A stretch of DNA of 64,000 nt, taken from Cristatella mucedo. Its lineage: Eukaryota > Bryozoa > Phylactolaemata > Cristatellidae. Under the pieces are notes generated by a model. That model made no database searches and was not told where the DNA came from. It worked only from the letters and a program-made list of their open reading frames with translations. The stretch is taken from assembly GCA_009760855.2 (NCBI GenBank), contig WPIO01000362.1, forward strand, positions 1 to 64,000. The letters are read 5' to 3'. Every line of letters starts with the position of its first letter. The stretch's first letter is position 1. Of the stretch, positions 56,140 through 64,000 are shown piece after piece. The position numbers and the translations under genes are program-made.

Positions 56140-56600
56140 AGCTATTTTAGGCGGCGGTGGTGACCTGCCGCAATGTTGCTTGAGTATTTCAAAGTCGGTG
56201 ATGACTTCCCGACTTAGCTGCTTGACTCGGAGTGGAGGCTCGAGCTGTGCGGTATCAACCCGACAATCTGGCACAAATATCTGCCTCTCTTCCTGCAAGG
56301 AAGCGCCTTCTATGTGTATTCTTACATGCCAAAGGCAATCAAGGATGACTACCGTCTGCTTCGCGAGGCGTTGGTAACAGCGCTGGCTAGCCCTGTAGGT
56401 AAAGCGCGACTGCTGAGCGCTGAGTTAGCAAATGCTTGTCGGAGAGAGGGCGGCGACAAAAGGGACCAGAAGCAACATCAGCAATCGCTGACGGTGTGCC
56501 GGACGACAATGGTTTACCAGGATGCCACCGTGTGGACAGCGGTGACAACGATTCAGGCTGTGACGCTTTGCCAGGCTCACGTGTGTGCAACGAGTTAACG
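56140..56600 (+). pseudogene. Ty3/gypsy gag fragment
   Basis: From an ATG at about 56173: LLEYFKVGDDF, then WRLELCGINPTIWHKYLPLF, LQGSAFYVYSYMPKAIKDD and YRLLREALVTALASPV, an arrangement like the capsid part of gypsy Gag. A TAG interrupts it near 56215. Gag forms the particle that packages the RNA. Related to the antisense gag at 26297-27005. Confidence 0.78.
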
Positions 56601-57365
56601 GCCTGCGAGGTAGAAGAAGCCGTGGGGGTGACGCTGGCATGCGACGAACCGGTGGGTTACGACTCGGAGCAAGTCGGAGATGCGGAGCAGGTCGGAGGCT
56701 CATCGGCGACGCAAGTGGGCTGTGACGCAGCACAGGTAGGAGAAGAGGCGCAGATCGGATATGCGGTGCAGGTCGGAAACGCGGCTGCGGCGGCGCCCGA
56801 AGACTCGGTGGCGGCGGTGGTGCCCAAAAACGCAGCGGCGGCAGCGCCCGGAAACGCGGCGGCGGCGCCCGGAGACGCGACGGCGGCGGCGCCCGGAGAC
56901 GCGGTGGCAGCGGCGCCCGGAGACGCGGCGGCGGCGGCGCCTGAAGACGCGGCGGCGGCAGCGCCTGAAGACGCGGCGGCGGCAGCGCCTGGAGACGCGG
57001 TGGTGGCTTGCGAAGTGGTGGTGGTGTGGGATGCACCATTGAGCTTCGAGGCTGTGCCGCCCGACGAGGCGCCAGCGGCGGGAAAATATGTGGCCCCACG
57101 ACGCATGAACGCAGCTGTCAAACGCAGCCGGCTTGTTTGCGTATAGGCCGTGCGGTCGCCTGCCGTCTCCGAGCAGCCGTTACTTAGCCTCATAATTAAG
57201 GGAGTGGACATTAGAACAGTACCAATCGCTAACGAACTCCTTGATGCAAACTTCGATGCTGGCCCTGGTAGTATGGCCAGAACAGACGAGCGCGGCAGAC
57301 AGCTACGGCCAAGATGTGGGCTGAGACCGCCGGCGCGCTATGAGGACTATGTGGTTAATGTTTAG
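56436..57365 (+). pseudogene. Gypsy spacer with alanine-rich repeat and Pol tail
   Basis: An open frame (56436-57146) runs into a 12-15 residue alanine-rich repeat (AAAAPGDA, AAAAPEDA units, about 56780-57010) encoded by a GCGGCGGCGCC(C/T)GGAGACGCG repeat. A second frame ends LRPPARYEDYVV near 57360, resembling the extreme C-terminus of gypsy Pol. Protease, RT, RNase H and integrase core are absent, so this is an internally deleted, non-autonomous derivative. Whether the alanine-rich frame is translated is unknown. Confidence 0.65.
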
Positions 57366-57449
57366 CCTTCTCGCTGTCTAAGCAGTGGAGAAGAACAGCT
57401 GCTTGCCGCTCTGGCTACGTCGTTAATTGATCTCCAGATCAGGCGGGCA

Positions 57450-57696
57450 TGTGGTTTTATTTAATTGATGACACTGCCCCTGATCACTGTACGAGTGGGC
57501 TGTGACACTCGATGTGGTAAGCAGCCCGGACGTGCTATTAGTGTTTGTTTTTACAAGGGAGTCGGTGGGTGACTCCGGTGGGCGAGAGGGGCGAGAAGAG
57601 TTGTGCTTCGCCCTGCTCCGTGTGGAGGCTGAATAAACTGGTGGTGTGGCTCGTCGGCTAGTGTTCTGTGCAGTAAGCGACGATAATTCAGACTAC
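57450..57696 (+). repeat. Right LTR of Ty3/gypsy-derived element
   Basis: TGTGGTTTTATTTAATTGATG to CAGACTAC. Same order of blocks as the left LTR without the GGGACTCCGGT expansion. No matching target-site duplication lies outside the two LTRs. Confidence 0.9.
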
Positions 57697-57985
57697 GATG
57701 AGACAGAACCTGAACCATTGCAGAGCAGTGCCAGTGATGCACAGGCGAGATGAGAGGCGCTCAGTAAGGACTCGATGGTGATCGATGGTATCAAAAGCTG
57801 CCGGAAGATGGAGCAAAGCAAGCAGAGACACTGAGACCTGAGTCTGCATTCCCTAAGTACGTCGTTGTACACCCGAAGCAGTGCTGACTCTAGCTGCATT
57901 CCTGTTATTCAGCATCCAGGCAATGCACCACAATGAGCCAATGTGACAGGGGAGAATCTCTCAAGAGCAACGCGTAGCATCCAGT
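57697..57985 (-). mobile_element. LINE RT fragment
   Basis: ATGGTATCAAAAGCTGCC parallels the RT segment of F2 near 52280 (ATGGTGTCGAAGGCAGC), antisense. Confidence 0.65.
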
Positions 57986-58348
57986 TGCAGCATTCTACCA
58001 GTGAGCCAAAAAGAGCCATCGATAAGATTGTTCAGGGGTTAACCAAGTGCTAGCCACCAAAGCTTAACAGCACAGCGTGAGCGACGCTAAACTGCTTCTT
58101 ACCGTAGGTTCTAGCTTGCCACCTCACAGCTTCACCCCTCAGTGCCACGTCGCAAAACGTATTTCTCTTCACCACCCAAGGTAGGCAATCAATCTATCAG
58201 CATTGTCAGTGGCTCAGCCTTGGGTTCGGTTCGGCGTTCACGCTGGGCCACTTGACTGGCTCTTGACCTTTAGGGCCATCACTCCTTGTAGCACTCCTCT
58301 TATTAGTCATCACTCCTCTATGCTGTCACCCACAGGCGTTCGTTCGAG
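57986..58348. other. No gene recognised
   Basis: No supported feature before the foldback element. Confidence 0.4.
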
Positions 58349-58355
58349 TCGACCG

Positions 58356-61300
58356 GGGGTTCGACGAATTACCGAAATCCACCGCAATCCACTCGAATGA
58401 GGCTAGCAACGACCAGACATAAGTGTTGCCGAGCACAGATTTTGCGCTGATATTGTATTACACATTCGAATTGATCCGTTCACGAAATTTCATATCGCTG
58501 CACACCTATGCAAATGAACTTTGACGTCGGACGCCTGTCCCGCAATCCACCGAAGTCCATTCTAGTTCCCGTCAAATCTACCACAAATCAGCGGCGAACA
58601 GCTCCAAAAAGTTTGGAATATCACACTACGCTACACGTAGAATGTACCCAGAAAATTTCGCGTTATTCCGCTCACGAGTTCTCACGAAGTCCACAGAAAT
58701 TAGATTGCCACGGCCCAGGCCAATACCATAATCTACCGAAATCCACTGCATTCCACCATGCAACGAAAGAAATCCTAATCAAAAAACTCCTTTTTTGATT
58801 GCATATGAAAGAACACTCTGCGACAATTGCAGTTAACACTTTCATTGGCATTGGCACGGCCGTTCTCGTGCAGTAGCCCGGCCAATACCACAATCCACTT
58901 CAATCCACGGAATCCACCGCATATAAAATCGAAATACATTTTCCCGAGCTTCAGCTTTAATTGCATATTAAAGTGCACCACGATGTTTGCACAACCACGT
59001 AAAAAAATTTTTTAAATGTGCAGCCTCGCACTGTGGAGATTGGTGGCAATCGCCTGAAACGGTACAATACAGCAATCTATGATTGTCTGCTACACAATTA
59101 CAAGCAAAGCTGGCGGGCGACGATCGCATGCTTCTTGCGTAACAGTGTGCTGCATTAGAAGTGCCACCGCATCCTATCCGCCAATCTTGAACGTACATGC
59201 GAGGGCAATGCGCGGCAATCGACCGCAACGGCCTGGGAAAATTGACGAATTGAACATTGCAATGCAGTGACCGAGAGTTGTCATTTTCAATGGAATTTCC
59301 TGGGTGCGCGTAAAATAGAGTATACACCAACGAGCAATCCTAATGGGAGCGTCACCCAGCAGCGTCCAGTCTATTTTTAATGAACCGTTATAGATTTCCG
59401 CAGTTTACCAGGCCGTTGCCGTCGATTGCCGCGCATTGCCCTCGCATGTACGTTCAAGATTGGCGGATAGGATGCGATGGCACTTTTAATACAGCACTCT
59501 GTTACACAAGAAAAATGTAATCTTCTCCCACCAGCTTTGTTTATAATTTTAGCAGATAATCATAGATTATTGTCTTGTCTCGGGCAATTGCCGTCGATTG
59601 CCATGGATTGCCCAAGGTTGAACGCGACAAAGGACAGCATGTGAGCCCACAGTGAGTGTTATGTGGTAGGATAATTATAAATTCAAACAGCCGATTTCCC
59701 GCAAATTTGAACCAGGCTGCTGACGAGACTGGGCCATGGCCGTCGATTGCCGCGCATTGCCCTCAATTGTGCCTTTCTCGATAGCATAAAAGGATGCGGC
59801 TGCACTTTTAATGCACTGCAGTGCAATACGCAAGAAAATTTGGAGCTTCTCTCAGCAACTGTCGCTCCATATGTAACTGTCCTTTATGGATTGGCGTATT
59901 TCCCCGGGCAATTGCCGTTGATTGAACTCGCACCATAGGCGAAAATTATGCGAGCACACAGGTACTTCTTACGTGGAATGAGAGTTGCAATTTATTGCAG
60001 CCAATCTTTTCAATTTTCTACGGACTTTGCTATTGGCCACTACCATTGCTGTTGATTGCCGTGCATTGCTGACAGTTAACAAACAAAGTATCTTGAAAAT
60101 TCCACAGTTTTACTTTGGACGCAGCAGAGTGTTATATGTAATGACAATTGAGGCTTCCACACTGCCAATTTCTCTTCAATTTGCCGGGAATTGAGGTTTT
60201 GGCTCAGGACAGTGCTGTCGATTGCCGTTCATTGCTCGAGATTGTACGTGCGTGATTGATTGAAAGGATTTGATTGCCCTTTCAGCACAGTGGGCTGTGA
60301 CAGGTAAGATATGTTTGATCTTGGCACAGTCCCTTTCCAGTGATTTGCGATGGACCATAATGGATTGCCGTATTTTCCCGGGTCATTTCCGTCTGTTGCC
60401 GTGCATTGCCCAAGATTGAACGTTCGGAGCTGGTTGAAAGAGTTGAAAGTATGTGCGCACGCAGCGATATGATACGAGGAACGAGAATTGGAGCTTTTTG
60501 CAGCCGATTTCTCGTCGATTTGCCATGGATTTCGGTATTGGTCCCTGCCCTTGCTGTCGATTGCCGTGCATTGTTGACAATTAACGTGCAAAATAGCTTG
60601 AAAGTCCTACGATTTCACTTTTACCACAAATAAATGCGAAATGCGATGACAATCGGCACTTAGCACAGCCAATTTAGTGTCAACTTGCCACAGATTGTAA
60701 TGAATTGCTGCTTCGAGCCGAGCCGTAGCGGTAGATTGCCATGCATTGCCTGAGATTGTACGAGCACAATTTCTTAAAATTATATGGTTGACTTCAACCA
60801 GTGTGCTTTGTAATATGTATTAAAAATTGAAGAATTACGAAATCGATTTAAGAGCATTTCGCATAAGATTGCTGTAAGTTGAGGTATTGGCCCGTGATAT
60901 TGCAGTCAATTGCAGTACATTGCTACCGAATAATCATGGCGATTGTAGCGAAATGTGGGAATACGCAATATAACCAAAAATTAGAGCAACGTGCAATCAC
61001 TATTGGAGCTTGAAGTGTACGTATTCTGGTGTTTTTTCGGCAGGTTGCGGTACATTGATGTATTGACCCGGGTAGTTGTAGTCGAAGTCCATTGCTGCAG
61101 AATGGCTGAGGCAATTACAGTGAAGTTATGCGAGTACACAATGATCGAAGAGTATAGCAGCGTGTAATCACAATTAGAGCTTATAGTGTACGCGTTATGG
61201 GCGCTGTGTAGCGAATTGCACCGGATTTCGGCGAATTGATGTGGATTGCGGGTCGTTGCAGTCGATTGCAATTCATTGCATGAGAACGCGTGTGCACAAT

Positions 61301-61740
61301 GGATCAAAATTGTTGTGTGAATGCACTTTGAACTGACTCTAGTCCTACATGCGATGTTAATAGAGCTTCTCGGAGGCGATCTGAGGATGATTTGCAGTGG
61401 AATGTAGTGGATTGCGCAGTGCAAGGTTGCACTTTTTTTTTTTAATTTTAACTTGCTGTGCATACAGCACGGTGCACTTTTATATGCAATAAAACTGGAG
61501 CTCGGCGAAATGTATTTCGATTTGTTATGCATGGATTCTGTTGATTGGAGTGGATTGTGGTATTGGCCCAGGCTACTGCAGTTGATTGCAGCGCATTGCA
61601 CGAGAACGGCCGTGCCAATGCAAGTGATTTTTTTTAATGCAATTGTCGCAGAGTACGCCGCTATATGCAATCAAAGAAGGGGTCGTTGCTAGCCTAATTA
61701 GAGTGGATTGCAGTGGATAGCGGAATTCGTCGAATCCCAT
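58356..61740. mobile_element. Foldback-type element made of ~170-bp satellite units
   Basis: The left end GGGGTTCGACGAATT and the right end (reverse complement ATGGGATTCGACGAATT) are inverted, and the inversion extends for several hundred bases (GGCTAGCAACGACC, GCGACAATTGCA, ATCGAAATACATTT, GGCACGGCCGTTCTCGTGCA). TCGACCG flanks both ends (58349-58355 and 61741-61747), a candidate 7-bp target duplication. The interior is a degenerate tandem array in which TGATTGCCGTGCATTGCC-like cores recur at roughly 160-180 bp (about 59428, 59588, 59737, 59909, 60045, 60208, 60388, 60548, 60724, 60900, 61077, 61255, 61578), inverted to the left of about 59300. No convincing coding sequence. It resembles foldback DNA transposons in form. 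The superfamily is unassigned. Confidence 0.82.
59090..59530. repeat. Inner hairpin of the foldback element
   Basis: About 97 bp at 59140-59237 is nearly the exact reverse complement of 59408-59510 (TATCCGCCAATCTTGAACGT pairs with ACGTTCAAGATTGGCGGATA), marking the point where unit orientation flips. Confidence 0.88.
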
Positions 61741-62140
61741 TCGACCGAACTGAGCGATCGAACCGGCTGCGTTTGCAGTAGGCAGCCTACCTCTCGCTGC
61801 CTATTCGGTAGCGTGTGCTGGCTAGCTCACTCCTCCGACGTTCGTTAGTGCTCAGTCTTTCCACCGCACACTCTAAACTTTAAATAGGTACCAATACAAA
61901 GGTCCTATCTCGTCTTCGACGACCAATAGTGCGATAAACAATATAAAAAGCAGCTACGAAAAACATGAGTGTCCGTGTCGACCACTGCTTCGTGTACGTT
62001 CATCTTGTTATGCGGATCCGCGTGTGCATCAATCTGTAGGCTTTCATCGTTAATCAACTAGCTTCTCTCACACCAAGGTGTGTTTACACTAAAAGCACGT
62101 AGTTGCGGTTTGCCGATTAAGCAGCCTCAATTATAATAAC
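61741..62140. other. No gene recognised
   Basis: No supported feature. Confidence 0.4.
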
Positions 62141-62144
62141 AATA

Positions 62145-62300
62145 ATCCTAGCTGCTTAAACAGCCTCTTTTTTGTATGGCGACAGAAGAGCTTTGATGGC
62201 TATCACCACCGCTTGCAGTGGCGATAAAGGATCGCCCACCGCAGGAATCGAACCCGCGACCTCAGGACCGAGCCACCGAACTGTCTCGGCGGCTAACTAT
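62145..62300 (-). mobile_element. SINE2 copy, truncated at its 5' end
   Basis: CCTAGCTGCTTAAACAGCCTC ... GGATCGCCCACCGCAGGAATCGAACCC. The A-box end is degraded. Confidence 0.85.
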
Positions 62301-62384
62301 CCAGCCGAAAGTGGGCATTAAAACACTGCCTACTTCCAGAATCAAACCCGCCACCAGGGTTGCAGATTGAGAGCATCTGACACC

Positions 62385-62965
62385 GTTTGAAAGCAGGAAG
62401 TGCTAGCTTGTAGCGCTCCTACCAAACCGAATCATTCACACACCAACTGAAATTTATGACAGCATCCTTCCAAGTCACTCTGGAATCAATGTAAATCTTC
62501 TACTACGCACCCGTTACGAGCAATTGCATGCTGCTGAGGTGAGAGAGTCGAAGAAGGATGAACGATGCGTCCACAGACGAATTGTGGGCGTGACGACGGC
62601 AGCTGCATTTGAAGCAGGTGACTCAGGCGGCAGAGCGTACTTACTAGTGCGAGTAGCCGTCGTGAATGCACGTCCGGAGCGGTTGTAGTGAAGAGAAGGA
62701 GACAGATGGGATAACGTGCCGACAGTGTGCCGCACAAGCCGGAAGTGGATCACTGCATCATTGGCAGGGTCAGGTGCATTGCCTTGCACTTCCCAATTAA
62801 ATCGAGCTTAGTCACCCGATGGGGCCCGACTGCAGTCTAATGAGCCGATGCACAGCGTGCCTCTTGGTCGGGCGGAGTGGTATTTGTCTGAGATCATTGA
62901 GCACCTCTATTAATCTCGGCCCAGCGTTCAGTTTCGCCCAGAGCCTGGCACACATAGGAAAACCG
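62385..62965. repeat. R4 repeat split by R2
   Basis: R4 matches at 62390-62510 and 62890-62960 flank an inverted R2 copy (62510-62885, ending TCGGGCGGAGTGG). The uninterrupted R4 at 41405-41580 shows the order before insertion. Confidence 0.7.
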
Positions 62966-63665
62966 TACACTGATTTCTTTTTTATGAAGATGAAGTATGG
63001 AAGCCAGCTGAATAGCATAGGCATTCACTGACGGCCTTTAAAATATCTCATCAGAGGTCCACCAGCTTATCTTGACGGATGCCAGACGAGCAATTACTTA
63101 TAAGAGAAAATTTCGCCGAGATGTAGATAATGGCTTCTCTGAATGTGAACCCTACCTCGGTGGCTGCGATTTCATGCCCTTAATGGAAATTGCGTGAGCA
63201 CCCAGACGGAAACAGAATATTCTGACAGAAATAGCCCATTTTTAATAAAAAAACATAATTGTAACATTTAGATATTTTCAATTTTTGCATGCCCCACTAA
63301 CGAGCTGTGTGTCAGCAGGATGTGCTGCCAGTTTGCCGGGCACATGTTTTCTGAAGGCTGCCACATTCTGCGTTTGCACTATCAAATTACCTGCTTTCCA
63401 ACGCTGACTTTCCTCCTAGTTGGAGCGTTTACACTATTTATTCCGGAAAATCCTATTTTGGACTTAGTCTTGCCCATAGAGTCCTGCTCCAAAGCTTGTT
63501 ACGGTTTTATTCTGAAAGAATGCCGCTGGTCGCGTCTTTTGCTGTTCGGGCCGTTCATTTGTGTGGCTCACGCCCCAAGACAGACGCAGGTGACCGGAGT
63601 AACGAGAAATTTCTCCAGGTGGCTACCTTAGTAACTAAACCAAAGCTGGTTAGCCGAAGGGGAAC
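62966..63665. other. No gene recognised
   Basis: A plus frame at 63320-63631 (103 codons) has a hydrophobic stretch (TFLLVGAFTLFI) but no recognisable family, and I do not call it a gene. Confidence 0.35.
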
Positions 63666-63667
63666 TG

Positions 63668-64000
63668 TAATGTAATGTAATGTAATGCATCTCCGTCAGT
63701 AATTCCACAAAGTCATAAAGACCATGTGGGTGTTACGCAAGAGAGTTTTGTATAGCGCACTCACAACCTAAGCCGCTTTCGGTACGCATTCGGTACCCAA
63801 CAGACTTTGTCTCACGCAACAAAGAGAAAGTGGGAAGCATAGCAGAGTTAGGAGAGCAGTTGAGGTAGTGATTAGCATAGAAGTAGCAGTTCAGGACCGC
63901 TGAAAAGGATGAGCCATAGTCGGCAGTTGGAGAGTAGATGTCGTTGCGTAAGAATTGTGGAAGCGAGTTCCACAGTCTTGGACCTGCAGAACTAAAGCTT
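63668..64000 (-). mobile_element. F2 LINE 3' end, continues beyond window
   Basis: (TAATG)n tail at 63668-63688, then GCATCTCCGTCAGTAATTCC and the usual F2 3' UTR and C-terminal coding sequence, antisense, cut by the window edge. Confidence 0.93.

Noticed and set aside
58508-61692. Numerous open frames in the foldback region
   Set aside because: They track the repeat units on both strands and have no recognisable domains.
63320-63631. 103-codon frame with a hydrophobic segment
   Set aside because: No homologous copy, splice context or domain; length is within chance expectation for this composition.

Overview
The window is animal nuclear DNA. It has spliced genes with GT/AG introns, tRNA-derived SINEs, CR1/L2-like LINEs, Ty3/gypsy and Tc1 remnants, microsatellites, and exons for B-box, beta-propeller, discoidin (F5/8 type C) and C2H2 domains. 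There are no bacterial operons and no intact tRNA or rRNA genes. The mix of (ATT)n-tailed LINEs, tRNA SINEs and a B-box/propeller gene family suggests a non-vertebrate metazoan, probably marine. The phylum cannot be fixed from the sequence alone, and a sponge or another early-branching animal is only a guess.

Layout. 373-7695 is an inverted duplication of about 3 kb arms carrying two divergent copies of a beta-propeller exon. The spacer between the arms holds a 5'-truncated B-box/coiled-coil exon. 7893-9500 is a 39-bp minisatellite split by a LINE, followed by a 185-bp MITE, an AT-rich island with short unknown reading frames and a dispersed non-coding repeat (R1). 15051-15859 contains three small exons that together make one F5/8C (discoidin) domain, broken by a one-base deletion. 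16.5-33 kb is mostly repeats: LINEs, SINEs, GC-rich repeats R2 and R3, an antisense Ty3/gypsy remnant and a decayed C2H2 zinc-finger fragment. 33.2-43.7 kb holds a third propeller exon and two B-box exons, all on the minus strand, within a direct segmental duplication (about 37.7-40.8 kb against 43.3-49.8 kb) that also contains a Tc1 transposase remnant. 47.3-54.2 kb is nested LINEs, including a nearly full-length but decayed copy. 55.5-57.7 kb is a rearranged Ty3/gypsy element with two LTRs. 58356-61740 is a 3.4-kb non-coding foldback element built from degenerate units of about 170 bp. 61.7-64 kb carries more SINE and LINE pieces.

Genes. The only plausible host genes are the B-box/coiled-coil/propeller (TRIM-like) family, the discoidin fragment and the zinc-finger fragment. 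In the propeller gene at 3667-7362 the two exons join in matching phase (phase 1) across an intron full of LINEs. The antisense propeller at 1024-1991 has the same acceptor and phase but no recognisable upstream exon in the window. Most remaining open reading frames are LINE, Tc1 or gypsy remnants, or chance frames in repeats.

Naming used below. F1 is the LINE family with an (ATT)n tail and a 3' hairpin. F1b is a diverged F1 subfamily. F2 is the LINE family whose 3' end reads GACGGAGATACATTAC. SINE1 and SINE2 are two tRNA-derived families. R1-R4 are dispersed repeats without a recognised class.
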